Shown here in pieces: positions 41,821-53,043 of a stretch of DNA of 64,000 bases. Each line of letters begins with the position of its first letter. Position 1 is the stretch's first letter. The DNA is from Cylindrospermum sp. FACHB-282 (GTDB taxonomy: Bacteria > Cyanobacteriota > Cyanobacteriia > Cyanobacteriales > Nostocaceae). The position numbers and the translations under genes were made by a program. The notes below the pieces were generated by a model. It did not search any database. It saw only the letters and a program-made list of their open reading frames with translations, and was not told the DNA's origin. Where the stretch lies: contig NZ_JACJRJ010000001.1 in NCBI RefSeq assembly GCF_014697195.1, positions 124,001-188,000 on the forward strand. Direction: 5' to 3'.

Positions 41821-41850
41821 TGTAGAGGCGTTGTCTGTAACGTCTCTACA
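41821..41850. repeat. 30-bp palindromic repeat next to the ygfZ-like gene
   Basis: TGTAGAGGCGTT and AACGTCTCTACA form a 12-bp stem with one G:T pair around GTCTGT. It lies 20 bp after the end of the minus-strand YgfZ-like gene and looks like a dispersed cyanobacterial palindrome; it could double as a terminator in either direction. Confidence 0.65.
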
Positions 41851-41869
41851 TTACTAGTGTTGGGGCTAA

Positions 41870-42853
41870 CTAGGGATATTCGTGGGAAACAAACGGGACT
41901 GCTACTATTTCCCCCTCGGTTTCTCCGACTTGGACTTTTAAGCCAATACCACCTGCTTTGCTGCGGATGTAACCTAACCCAAAGTAACCCTCGGCGGTTT
42001 CTGTGTAACTGGTGAGTTTACCAATTTTTTCATCCCCGATGGTAATCACGCTTCCTACTTCAACGGAACCACGGAGATGGATACCCCAAAGATATTGTTT
42101 TACACCTTTATATGTGTTTAACCGAGCGATGGTTTCTTGTCCGATATAGCAACCTTTATTAAAAGAGATTGTCTGCCATAAACCAGCTTCTAGGGGATTG
42201 TAATCATCTGTCAGTTCTAAATCTGGGGCTGGGCGTCCTTGTATGATTCGTAGTACATCCCAAGCGCGATCGCTCAATTCTACCGCCCCTAATTCTAAAA
42301 TTTGACTCCACACCTTGTCTTTCACAGCAGCGGGAAGAATTAGCGTATATCCAGGGGAAGCCAAGCCGCTACCGACAGCAACTAGAACTCCCTGATCAAC
42401 TAGCAAATGATTACCGTAGGATTGTCCGATAATTGCCCCAGCACCCAGCTTTTCGATCAGAGCATCACTTCCTGGCCCAATTAGGCTGAAGGTTGCAGTT
42501 TCATTGGTGACATCGGTCAATTGCACCTTATCGGCAAAGAAGATATAACGATCTAGCCATTCCAAGAGAATCTCACGGCGGTTAGGTGAAACCAGCAACA
42601 ACACCCCATCATCTAGAACATAGGCACTCGCCAAGTCAATCGTGCGGGCGGTGGATGTCACCATCACAGTATCACAGCCTTCCCCTGGTTTGAGACGTTG
42701 GAAATCGTTAGTAGTTTGGTTGTGTAAAAAACGAAGACGATCATCATCAGAAACACGGATGCGCCCCCAATGGGAGCGATCGCACACAGCAACCCTTTCT
42801 TTCGCTGCTTGGATAGCGGCTAGGTCTTTACCGTTAATTGCAGATGTTGGCAT
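41870..42853 (-). CDS. ygfZ: Folate-binding YgfZ/GcvT-like protein
   Basis: A 327-residue protein of the YgfZ/IBA57 family, folate-dependent helpers of Fe-S cluster enzymes, with the GcvT fold. The diagnostic motif K-G-C-Y-x-G-Q-E is present (NKGCYIGQETIARLNTYK). The N-terminus (CDRSHWGRIRVSDDDRLRFLHNQTTNDFQRLKPGEG) matches the family. ATG 42853 (MPTSAINGK) is favoured; an in-frame start 8 codons upstream at 42877 is an alternative. Some cyanobacterial versions are annotated as glycine cleavage T proteins, but no glycine cleavage genes are in view and the protein is shorter than GcvT. Confidence 0.88.
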   Translation of the reverse strand: MPTSAINGKDLAAIQAAKERVAVCDRSHWGRIRVSDDDRLRFLHNQTTNDFQRLKPGEGCDTVMVTSTARTIDLASAYVLDDGVLLLVSPNRREILLEWLDRYIFFADKVQLTDVTNETATFSLIGPGSDALIEKLGAGAIIGQSYGNHLLVDQGVLVAVGSGLASPGYTLILPAAVKDKVWSQILELGAVELSDRAWDVLRIIQGRPAPDLELTDDYNPLEAGLWQTISFNKGCYIGQETIARLNTYKGVKQYLWGIHLRGSVEVGSVITIGDEKIGKLTSYTETAEGYFGLGYIRSKAGGIGLKVQVGETEGEIVAVPFVSHEYP

Positions 42854-43137
42854 AGTGATAACCTTGGAAATCTTCACAAATAAGGGTTTACAGCTTCAAC
42901 ATTTTTCTTTACTAGGGGTACAGAAGACTATAATTTTTTGCATCTGTCAAACTCAGGATATATGATTAACTATTTGATTTTGCCGTCAACTTCTAACTGC
43001 ATACGTCAAAGTAAAGATGTAAAAATCAATTATTTGGTGTTAAATGTTGAATAAAGCCCAGATTTGTTGACTAGAATCAGCAAAATCCTTTATTTATCCA
43101 TTGTGGCCCAATTCTTGTTGGAGTGAATGTGAATACT

Positions 43138-43941
43138 ATGTTTCTTCGTAAAAATCTTTTTTGGTTGCCAAGTTTAGCTGCGATCGCAGTACTAGGTAGC
43201 GGTTTATCCGCAGATGCCCAAACGGTAGACAAGGTGAGCAATCAGCCATTAACTGAGCCGACTAGCCAGTTGACTGCGGAACCAGAAACTCAAAACCCAA
43301 ATCCGCCCACAGTATCTACTGTGGCTGGAGTCCAGCAGTTTCCTGATATAGCTACAAAAACAACTCCCAGTCTCATAGCCACACCAGTTCCGGGCACAGT
43401 AGCAACCTCATCAGCAGCACTAACTTCTGGGTATACAAACCCTACTTCTCAGTCATCTGCACCCCAAGTAGCGCAACCGCAAAAAGTGGCCCAATCGGAT
43501 ATTGATGTAGGTAGAGCTACCCGTGGAGGCAGAAGCTATATCGGTGTTGCTGGCAACATTGGTTTGAGTGGCGGTGACTCAGCCTTGGGTGATGGTAACT
43601 TCACAGTCATCAGCAAGGTTGGTCTGACCAATGCTATATCGGTGCGGCCATCGGCAATATTGGCGGACAATACTACAATACTCATTCCCATCACCTATGA
43701 CCTTTCCTTGCGGCAGGGAGGAGATGTATTTAATGAACCGCTACCTATTGCTCCTTACGTAGGAGTAGGTGCAGCCATTAAAACTGGCGACAATTCCCAA
43801 GTTGCCTTCTTAGTAAGTGGTGGTATCGATGTACCTCTAAATGCACAATTTACGGCAACTGCTGCTGTGAATGCCGGATTTTTTGATAAAACCGATGTCG
43901 GTTTATTGTTAGGAGTCGGTTATAACTTCACCGGCTTTTAG
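43138..43941 (+). CDS. Exported protein with a C-terminal barrel-like domain
   Basis: A 267-residue protein with a signal peptide (MFLRKNLFWLPSLAAIAVLGSGLSADA, cleavage likely after SADA). A disordered Thr/Pro/Gln-rich segment of about 100 residues follows. From about residue 125 on come Gly-rich amphipathic strands (RSYIGVAGNIGLSG, VSGGIDVPLNAQFTATAAVNAGF, VGLLLGVGYNFTGF) that end in a Phe, as in outer-membrane barrels. I cannot name the family. It probably lies in the outer membrane or periplasm. The GTG at 43123 upstream is an alternative start. Confidence 0.7.
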   Translation: MFLRKNLFWLPSLAAIAVLGSGLSADAQTVDKVSNQPLTEPTSQLTAEPETQNPNPPTVSTVAGVQQFPDIATKTTPSLIATPVPGTVATSSAALTSGYTNPTSQSSAPQVAQPQKVAQSDIDVGRATRGGRSYIGVAGNIGLSGGDSALGDGNFTVISKVGLTNAISVRPSAILADNTTILIPITYDLSLRQGGDVFNEPLPIAPYVGVGAAIKTGDNSQVAFLVSGGIDVPLNAQFTATAAVNAGFFDKTDVGLLLGVGYNFTGF

Positions 43942-43947
43942 AATTTT

Positions 43948-43997
43948 TAAGTTTTGAGTTTTGGGTTAGCAATTTCTAACTCAGAACTCAGAACTTA
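43948..43997 (+). terminator. 22-bp hairpin after the exported protein gene
   Basis: TAAGTTTTGAGTTTTGGG plus TTAG pairs fully, with three G:U pairs, with CTAACTCAGAACTCAGAAC plus TTA around a CAATTT loop. The arms resemble the AGTTCTGAGTT repeats dispersed in Nostoc genomes. There is no T-run, so it may be a repeat that also blocks transcript decay. Confidence 0.55.
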
Positions 43998-44148
43998 GGA
44001 GAAATTATATTGTATGGACAATATAAATCAAACCTGTATAAAAAATAGCGAATTGCAATTAATGTGTCGGAGGGGTGAGAGACCTGTTCTACACTTGAAT
44101 TTAATTTCAATTCGCTACGAATTTGAGAAATACTCTATTTAAAACTTT

Positions 44149-45474
44149 CTATTTAGGGCTAACTTTATCAATCACCTTAATTTTGCCATCGTCTCCTACT
44201 GTCCAAACATCATAGACACCGACGACGTCACCATTAGCATCAACATCTACGTTGCCGCTAGCACCTTGGTAGTTAATCTTTTTGCCTTCTTTGAGCAATT
44301 TTAGTCCTTCACAAACATCAGTCACTTCTGTGCCAGGGCCATCGGCTACTTCACGAATTTTGTTAGCTATGCCAACCCCTGTATTTTCTTTAGCGGCTTG
44401 GGCTGCCAATGTCAATAAAGCGGCAGCATCCCAAGCTTGAGGAGCATATTCTCCTGGTACACCGCCTTTTTTCTCTTGCCATAGCTTGTTGAAAGCTGCT
44501 AATGCTTTACCATCAGAACCTGGTACTGTCCCAATCGCACCAGATAAAATATATTTGCCATCACTACCTTTGCCTACTTGGTCAGGGAAAGTTGGCGCCT
44601 TCACCCCATCTGTGAGCAAAATTTGTACTCCTTTAGTCACACCTTGCTGGTAGGCAGCTTTGAGGAATAGACTACCAGTTTCGGCATACATCACAGCTAG
44701 CACTGCTTCCGGTTTACCTGCAAAAGCAGCAGTGGCTTCGGTGTCAAATGTCTGGGCTTTGGGATCGTACCGAATAGGCTTGTCTTTATTAACTACGGTT
44801 CCCCCCAATTTTTCAAAAGTTTGCACAAATGCTTTTTCAAAGCCGACACCATAGTCGTTGTTAATCACAACTGTGGAAACTCGCTTAAAACCTTTTTTCT
44901 TCGCAAGTTGGGCTAAGGCTAGGGCTTGGTAGGTATCTGGGGGAGCAGTACGCGCCCAAAAGCCTTTAAAGTCACCTTTTTGTGCTTTTTCGGTAAATAC
45001 GGGACTGGTGCTACCAGGAGAAACCAGCATGACTTTATTCGGGGTGGCAACTGAGACTGCGGCTGTAGAAACGCTGCTGGCAAAGGAACCAACTACACCA
45101 GCGACTTTATCCAAGGTTGCCAGTTTAGTCATACCAGCTGCACCGGCTTTGGGGTCGGTTTGGTCGTCTACTTGTACTAAGGTGACTGGTTGACCATTCA
45201 CTCCACCGCAAGCGTTGACGGTATCGACGAGCAAGGGGACAGAACCTGACATCTGCTGTCCGATGGAAGCTAAGTCGCCTGTTGTTGGTAACAAACTGCC
45301 AATTTTCAGCCCTTTGGCACTGCTGGCTGTGGTCGTTGAGTTGGCTGCTGGGGTGGCGGTACTGCTGTTGTTGGCGGCGCTATCAGGTGGGTTGGGACTT
45401 GGGCAACCTGCTAATAGAAAACCACTGGCGATGGTACTTACACTCAGTGCTAAGGCAATATTAACTCTTGGCAT
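44149..45474 (-). CDS. ABC transporter substrate-binding lipoprotein, amino-acid type
   Basis: A 441-residue periplasmic-binding protein of the Leu/Ile/Val-binding (type I fold) family. A lipobox LLAGC at residues 20-24 gives lipid attachment at Cys24; a Ser/Thr/Ala/Pro-rich linker to about residue 52 follows, then GLKIGSLLPTTGDLASIGQQMSGSVPLLVDTVNACGGVNGQPV. It resembles NatB of the cyanobacterial neutral amino acid uptake system N-I, but I cannot be sure. No permease or ATPase genes flank it, so it works with components encoded elsewhere. A single minus-strand gene between two unrelated regions. Confidence 0.9.
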   Translation of the reverse strand: MPRVNIALALSVSTIASGFLLAGCPSPNPPDSAANNSSTATPAANSTTTASSAKGLKIGSLLPTTGDLASIGQQMSGSVPLLVDTVNACGGVNGQPVTLVQVDDQTDPKAGAAGMTKLATLDKVAGVVGSFASSVSTAAVSVATPNKVMLVSPGSTSPVFTEKAQKGDFKGFWARTAPPDTYQALALAQLAKKKGFKRVSTVVINNDYGVGFEKAFVQTFEKLGGTVVNKDKPIRYDPKAQTFDTEATAAFAGKPEAVLAVMYAETGSLFLKAAYQQGVTKGVQILLTDGVKAPTFPDQVGKGSDGKYILSGAIGTVPGSDGKALAAFNKLWQEKKGGVPGEYAPQAWDAAALLTLAAQAAKENTGVGIANKIREVADGPGTEVTDVCEGLKLLKEGKKINYQGASGNVDVDANGDVVGVYDVWTVGDDGKIKVIDKVSPK

Positions 45475-45670
45475 AGATTACTTTCACTCTTCTGAATATT
45501 CAGGAGCTTGAAAATCAAGATTAAAAGCTAAACTTTCGATTTAGCTTGAATCCTATCCAGGCTCCAAAGCATAAATGATATCATCCCTCTCAGGGAGTAT
45601 AATTCTTTAGCTGAATATTCATATTTATTTACACACACAGGGAAGATTATGTGTCTCAATAAATGGAAAA

Positions 45671-45762
45671 CGGAGAGGGAGGGATTCGAACCCTCGGTAC
45701 GGAGTTGCCTGCCGTACAACAGATTAGCAATCTGCCGCTTTCGACCACTCAGCCACCTCTCC
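45671..45762 (-). tRNA. tRNA-Ser (anticodon GCT)
   Basis: The minus strand reads GGAGAGGTGGCTGAGTGG, an anticodon arm CAGAT-TGCTAAT-CTG with anticodon GCT, a long variable arm (TGTACGGCAGGCAACTCCGTAC in two pieces) and a T arm GGTTCGAATCC. The 7-bp acceptor stem GGAGAGG/CCTCTCC is perfect, with discriminator G at 45671. 92 nt, as expected for a class II tRNA. Confidence 0.97.
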
Positions 45763-45845
45763 AGGTCATGAAAAATAACTTTAGCAGATTTTTTTGGGGT
45801 AGTCAATAGTCGTTTGTCAGTTGTTTTTCCGATTTACCACTAACT

Positions 45846-45874
45846 ACTGACCACTGACCACTGACCACTGACCA
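45846..45874 (+). repeat. Tandem TGACCAC heptamer repeat
   Basis: Four copies of the heptamer CTGACCA, directly downstream of the crtB stop. This is another member of the short heptamer repeat class seen across the window. Confidence 0.85.
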
Positions 45875-45876
45875 AA

Positions 45877-48232
<2,356 letters not shown>

Positions 48233-48882
48233 TTAAACTTACTGCCCTTTAATATTTCTTTGTCGTTTTGTCGTTCTCATTATACGTTGCAATCCGTTAC
48301 ATTTGACGGTGATTGTGCGCTCGCTTCGCTCCATCGCTTCTGTAGCTATTGCCAAAATTGACTCCTAACCTAGCCTAGCCTAGTCTCCAGCTACGGCTTC
48401 TGCTATGCAGGTTTCAGCCCAATATGGTAGGACTGATTTTTGTTTGAGCTAAAAAATATTTATTACCACCGCCAACAGCACAACCTCAGTACTATGAGTG
48501 TGTTTAATTTTCAGGAAATGCCTACAGTCTTTCTCAAGAGGGATGTTAATTCCCATATTTATCTTTAATATTGCGTATTTACACGGTGCCGATTTGGCGC
48601 TAATTGCGTGGGTGATTGCGAAAATTTAGCACCACCTAAAAAAAAATCAATTCTCAAGTAAGCAATGATTAATAACTACCTCCGAAAGATTTATTTACTT
48701 ATTTACTGATAACAAGTTATGATGATCCCTGCTGGGTTTATCAGCATTTATATCCAAAAATCATAGTGGTTTCCTGTGGCATCAAGAAAATCATTCGGAT
48801 TTTGTTTTTAGACAACCTTCTTTACCAAAGATAGATTCACATTTTTTAGAAAGTGTGCGTTTACGATAAAATTAACCAGACT
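48233..48882. other. Intergenic region upstream of crtP and the rlpA-like gene
   Basis: About 650 bases between divergent genes. No gene is seen. A short run of CCTAG units (about 48366-48387) and CGCTCGCTTCGCT-type sequence near 48319 are repeat-like. It must hold both promoters. Confidence 0.5.
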
Positions 48883-50109
48883 ATGTTATTGATTGGACTT
48901 CTTTGGATTACATCCTGGATTGGTGCTATGTTGTCCTTTGGGCAAAACTTACCACCAAGTTTGACAACAAAAGTCTTGCTGACAAAAGGCTCGGCCAGTT
49001 TAGGTAAATTGGTAAATCAGCATCGTCCATTTTTCGTACTGCCGAACCACCAAGTAGATACTTGGCAGACAACGTTACTACCCACTAGGTTTTGGAGAAA
49101 AGATTGGGGGAGTGAGGAGTCACAAAGGAACCCGATAAACCTACAAAATTCTACTGTGACCAAGGTAAAAGATAGTAAACAACAATTTTGCTCTGTTGTG
49201 CCAGAAATTGTAGTAGAACAACCCAGCTTTAACACAGCTAGCAATTTGCTAGCGCCGACATTGATTCAATCTAGTTCTACTCAGGAACATTTTTTCCCCC
49301 AAAAAATTCTGCGATCGCTACAATTTTTCTTCCGCTTCACCAATCCTGTTGAGCAAAGTTTTACCTCTGCTTCCTTACCAGTAGCCGTTGTTAACCGAGA
49401 TGAACAGAACTTTGAAGTTTGGGTAAATAACCGCAAAATTGCGAATTTACCTAACGAAATTGCCGCCCAGTCGATAAAACAACGCTTAACCCAACTAGTA
49501 AATTCGCCCAATTTAGATGCTACGCAATTACGACCTGCCTTAGTTAACCGGATACCTGCCTTAATGCTGGGTAATCGCTTTTTGTTTAGCATTGATCAAC
49601 AAATCTCTCGCAAAATCGAACGGAGTAGCGATTTGTTAGCGATTGAATGGGTTAATAATTTGCGTGTGGCTTTAAATGTACCAGCCCTCACACTTTTGCA
49701 AGGGCAGATAGCAATGTATGGCTTGCACCCTTCACAAACAAAATTTTCTGGTGTTGCTTCTTGGTATGGTGACTATTTTCATGGTCGCTTAACAGCGAAC
49801 GGTGAGACATATAACCAAAATGAACTCACAGTAGCCCATCGTTCCCTACCTTTTAACACTTACTTACAGGTGACGAATTTGCAAACAGGCAAAGCTGTAA
49901 TTGTGCGCGTCAATGATCGCGGCCCCTACATTCCACTTAGAAGCATCGATTTGTCACGGGAAGCAGCTCGCTGTCTCGGTAGCGAAATTACTGGAGTCGT
50001 ACCCTATGAAGCGGTGATTTTGCAACCTAATGCCCCCAAAACGATCTTGGATTCTTCTAGCCTGGCCAATAAACCAGCTAAGGAACTGAGATTAGTTTCA
50101 GACTTTTGA
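48883..50109 (+). CDS. rlpA: RlpA-like double-psi beta-barrel protein
   Basis: A 408-residue exported protein. The C-terminal 95 residues form the RlpA double-psi beta-barrel domain: [60 protein letters not shown], with the catalytic-type Asp and conserved DRGPY. The N-terminus has a signal-like segment [22 protein letters not shown] 280-residue middle with low complexity follows. RlpA proteins are lytic transglycosylases or septal ring proteins that cut denuded glycan strands. In-frame GTG at 48853 (10 codons upstream) is the alternative start. Monocistronic, just before nagZ on the same strand. Confidence 0.88.
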   Translation: MLLIGLLWITSWIGAMLSFGQNLPPSLTTKVLLTKGSASLGKLVNQHRPFFVLPNHQVDTWQTTLLPTRFWRKDWGSEESQRNPINLQNSTVTKVKDSKQQFCSVVPEIVVEQPSFNTASNLLAPTLIQSSSTQEHFFPQKILRSLQFFFRFTNPVEQSFTSASLPVAVVNRDEQNFEVWVNNRKIANLPNEIAAQSIKQRLTQLVNSPNLDATQLRPALVNRIPALMLGNRFLFSIDQQISRKIERSSDLLAIEWVNNLRVALNVPALTLLQGQIAMYGLHPSQTKFSGVASWYGDYFHGRLTANGETYNQNELTVAHRSLPFNTYLQVTNLQTGKAVIVRVNDRGPYIPLRSIDLSREAARCLGSEITGVVPYEAVILQPNAPKTILDSSSLANKPAKELRLVSDF

Positions 50110-50123
50110 GTCATTTGTGATCG

Positions 50124-50156
50124 CTCATGGCTAAATAATGTCAATATTGCCATGAG
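50124..50156. terminator. 8-bp hairpin between rlpA and nagZ
   Basis: CTCATGGC (50124-50131) pairs with GCCATGAG (50149-50156) around a 17-nt loop; no T-run follows. It could be a weak terminator or a protein-binding palindrome upstream of nagZ. Confidence 0.35.
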
Positions 50157-50179
50157 TTGACAACCGCAGGTAAGACATT

Positions 50180-51268
50180 ATGCCAGCATTGCAGCAGTTA
50201 CAGCGCTTTGGGAATCACCTGATTCTCGGTATTTCCGGTACTACCTTAAGTGATGACGATAAACGGGCCCTTAGTGAACTAAAGCCGATTGGGGTGATAT
50301 TCTTCGCTAAAAACTTTCTAGATGGCACCCCATATCAGGTATGGCTGGAAAGCTTTAAGCAGTTAATCGACCAAATCCGCCAATATGCCGAACGTGACTC
50401 CATGTTCATCACGTTAGATCATGAAGGTGGCAGGGTTGTGCGGACACCGTTACCGATTACCCGCTTCCCCTATGCTTATTTGTTGGGAACTTACGCGCGG
50501 GAGGTAGCAAAAGCCACGGCTGTAGAACTTAAGTCATTGGGTATCAACCTATCCTGGGCACCTGTCGCCGATATTTTTTCCCATCCCCAAAACCCCATCA
50601 TTGGGCCTCGCGCCTTTGGTACTACCCCGGAAACTGCTAGCCAAGGTGCCCGTGAGTACTTCCTCGGACTTCAGGAATCGGGAATATTGGGGTGCGCCAA
50701 GCACTTTCCTGGACATGGAGACACTACCAAGGATTCTCACATTGAGTTACCAACACTCAATCTAACTTTAGAAGACTTGCGAAATCGGGAACTTATCCCC
50801 TTCAAAGCGCTAATTGAGGCGAAAGTACCTTTGATTATGACAGCCCATATCTTGTTTCCCAAGATAGATGCTGATGTGCCGGCGACACTCTCCCAGCCTA
50901 TTTTGCATAATATTCTCCGGCAGGAACTGGGGTTTGAGGGTGTGGTGGTGTCTGACGACTTGGATATGAAAGCTGTTTCTGAGATGTTTATCCAACCTGG
51001 GACTGTGGCGCGGGCATTTCGTGCAGGTTGTGATTTATTTATAGTATCTCGCAATATCAATTCATCATCGATTGAGCGTACCTATCAGATAGCTGAAGAT
51101 TTCGCTGATTCTCTCAAGTTAGGTAGTCTTGATGAATCGGTGGTGGAAGCAGCTAAGGGGAGAATTGAGAAATTACTGGCGGTAACTCCGCAGTATCCAG
51201 TGTATCAGCTTGACAAGGAGACTTTAGCGCGAAATGCACAATTAGCGATCGCTTCGGGCGGGGCGTAG
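50180..51268 (+). CDS. nagZ: Beta-N-acetylhexosaminidase (GH3)
   Basis: A family 3 glycoside hydrolase that removes N-acetylglucosamine from anhydro-muropeptides during peptidoglycan recycling. The 362-residue protein has the NagZ hallmark K-H-F-P-G-H-G-x-T-x-x-D-S-H (KHFPGHGDTTKDSH), with the histidine/aspartate acid-base pair, and the nucleophile aspartate in VVVSDDLDMKAV. LDHEGGRVVR contributes substrate binding. No signal peptide, so it is cytosolic. It follows the rlpA-like gene by 70 nt; both act on peptidoglycan. Confidence 0.94.
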   Translation: MPALQQLQRFGNHLILGISGTTLSDDDKRALSELKPIGVIFFAKNFLDGTPYQVWLESFKQLIDQIRQYAERDSMFITLDHEGGRVVRTPLPITRFPYAYLLGTYAREVAKATAVELKSLGINLSWAPVADIFSHPQNPIIGPRAFGTTPETASQGAREYFLGLQESGILGCAKHFPGHGDTTKDSHIELPTLNLTLEDLRNRELIPFKALIEAKVPLIMTAHILFPKIDADVPATLSQPILHNILRQELGFEGVVVSDDLDMKAVSEMFIQPGTVARAFRAGCDLFIVSRNINSSSIERTYQIAEDFADSLKLGSLDESVVEAAKGRIEKLLAVTPQYPVYQLDKETLARNAQLAIASGGA

Positions 51269-51302
51269 CTGTTCCCTTGTTGTTTTGAAGGTAGTTGAAG
51301 AT

Positions 51303-51350
51303 TTTAACGCAGAGGGGCGCTGAGGGAAGCGCAAAGGTACGCGGAGTTTT
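51303..51350 (+). repeat. CGCAGAGG-type dispersed repeat
   Basis: AACGCAGAGGGGCGCTGAGG, then AAGCGCAAAGGTACGCGGAG. It closely matches the inverted copy at 7036-7080. Here it stands between nagZ and a minus-strand gene with no GxxExxY gene attached. Confidence 0.75.
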
Positions 51351-51365
51351 TGCTTCAAAATCGAG

Positions 51366-52607
51366 TTACAAATTACCAGAATCTTGAATGTGTCCACAAT
51401 GCTTACAGTACAGCAACCCTTTGTATGTCAGTTCGTGACAGTTTTGGCATTCAAGGTATTGATCATAACCGCAGTGTGGACAGTAAACATCATTTGGCTG
51501 AATTTTTTTGGCACACCTGATACAGCGTGATTTTTGTACTCTACTAACTGCCTGGAGTTTAGCATTAAAGACAATTTTTTGAAAAAAGGTGATTATTCCA
51601 AAGCCAATCAGGGGAATCAGCAAAATATAAATATAGCTGACTAGGAAAAGTAAACCGCCAAAAAGAGCGCTAATAATATCAAAGAAGAATTTAAATATTA
51701 CGCCGATTTGCAGAAATTCAAAGATTTTGAGAATTAGCGGGATAAAAAAGATAACTAGCAAATGCCAGCTAATTAGCGCGATGAGTCCATATCTTCTTCT
51801 TTGAGCAAAGTTGTGAATTAATAAAGCTATCAAAATCAACGGTAGAAGAAAGATAGACTGAAAGCCAAGTTGGATACTTGGATACCAAAATGACGCTTGC
51901 TTATAGCCTTTTTCTAGTTCACTAAATTTATTATCATCCTTAATAAAGGTTATAAAAGCACCACTTTCTGGTTTGGCAAGGAGTTTATTTTTAAGATTAG
52001 TATTTTCCTGTTTTAGGGTAGAAATTTGGCGGTTATTTTGTGCTAATTCCTGTTTGGCGTTCTCAGCACTGACTTGATTAATCGATTGTTCACGAGGCTG
52101 TCCGGCAATTTTTTCTAAGAGTGTTGAGTCATATTTGGCTTGAATATTACGATTGGTTTGTTCAAGAGTACTGATTTTGTCTTGTTTTTGGGCAATAGTT
52201 TTGATGATTTGCTGATTTTCAGGATTGTTAATCTTATCTTTGTATTCGGCATATTTTAAGCATATTTCAGAAACCTTACCCAGATTTATTTCTTCATATT
52301 GTTGATAGGTTTGCTGAAGACTGGTTTGATTGTTTGTTTGATATTCTAATGAAAAATTGACAATTTCATAGTCTTTATCTTTAGTGGTTTTCGTCCGGTA
52401 ATTTTCCCAATCGGAATAACAGGGATAAGCTTGAGTCGGGCTGATATGCCATTGGCTAATATCATCAAGTCCTATAAAAACATGGTACAAGATAAAAATA
52501 TCAATCACAATAATGACAATCAAACTCACTTTATTTAGTGGTTCATTGTTGATTTTATTGGATTTACTAAATAATTGACTCAAGGATCTGCGTATTTTGG
52601 CAAACAT
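51366..52607 (-). CDS. Membrane protein with coiled coil and C-terminal double zinc ribbon
   Basis: A 413-residue protein with no family I can name. One membrane helix near residues 25-45 (VSLIVIIVIDIFILYHVFIGL), then a long charged helical stretch (about 100-225) with coiled-coil heptads, several further membrane helices between about 240 and 345, and at the C-terminus two zinc ribbons (RCIRCAKKIQPNDVYCPHCGYD and CQNCHELTYKGLLYCKHCGH) with eight cysteines in CxxC pairs. AT-rich relative to its neighbours. Such zinc-ribbon/TM proteins are often of unknown function. Confidence 0.7.
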   Translation of the reverse strand: MFAKIRRSLSQLFSKSNKINNEPLNKVSLIVIIVIDIFILYHVFIGLDDISQWHISPTQAYPCYSDWENYRTKTTKDKDYEIVNFSLEYQTNNQTSLQQTYQQYEEINLGKVSEICLKYAEYKDKINNPENQQIIKTIAQKQDKISTLEQTNRNIQAKYDSTLLEKIAGQPREQSINQVSAENAKQELAQNNRQISTLKQENTNLKNKLLAKPESGAFITFIKDDNKFSELEKGYKQASFWYPSIQLGFQSIFLLPLILIALLIHNFAQRRRYGLIALISWHLLVIFFIPLILKIFEFLQIGVIFKFFFDIISALFGGLLFLVSYIYILLIPLIGFGIITFFQKIVFNAKLQAVSRVQKSRCIRCAKKIQPNDVYCPHCGYDQYLECQNCHELTYKGLLYCKHCGHIQDSGNL

Positions 52608-53043
52608 CTTTTTTTAAATACGGAGCAATTTAATCTGAATTGATTTTAGATCAATATGGTTTCATCAATGCAAAAAAGCAAAGGCTTTTCTAGGCAATTT
52701 AACAAATCTTTAGTCTAGGGTTATTTTGTTTATATTGATGATATTTTTATATCCTTAGTCAGCGCAGGTGGACTTCCTGGAGGGAAGCCGCTACGCATCA
52801 TCTTTGTAATACCAAGAAAGAAAAATCATGGCGACAGATGGACAGAGAAAACCCAGATACACCAAGCGGTGTCCAATCTAAAATCCAAAATCCAAAATGG
52901 TATAAGCTGTCGCGCTTTGAAGAAAGCACATCAAGGGCGGGCTTTTCGTCCCAACCCACAAGAATCACATTAAATGATGGTATTTAAGTAATCGGATTTT
53001 CAGCTTATAACTAAAACTTCTAGTTGTTAGGGTTATGAGTAAT
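52608..53043. other. Intergenic region between the zinc-ribbon gene and mutL
   Basis: About 436 bases without a gene. It carries a short TCCAAAA heptamer run (about 52877-52900). I see nothing else of note. Confidence 0.5.

Noticed and set aside
44149-45474. Reading the ABC lipoprotein as part of a urea or amino-acid transport operon
   Set aside because: No permease or ATPase gene lies within several kb, so the substrate cannot be taken from context.
45475-45670. GTA-N8-TAG near 45597 as an NtcA site for the ABC lipoprotein
   Set aside because: Only five of six consensus bases match and there is no -10 box at the right distance.
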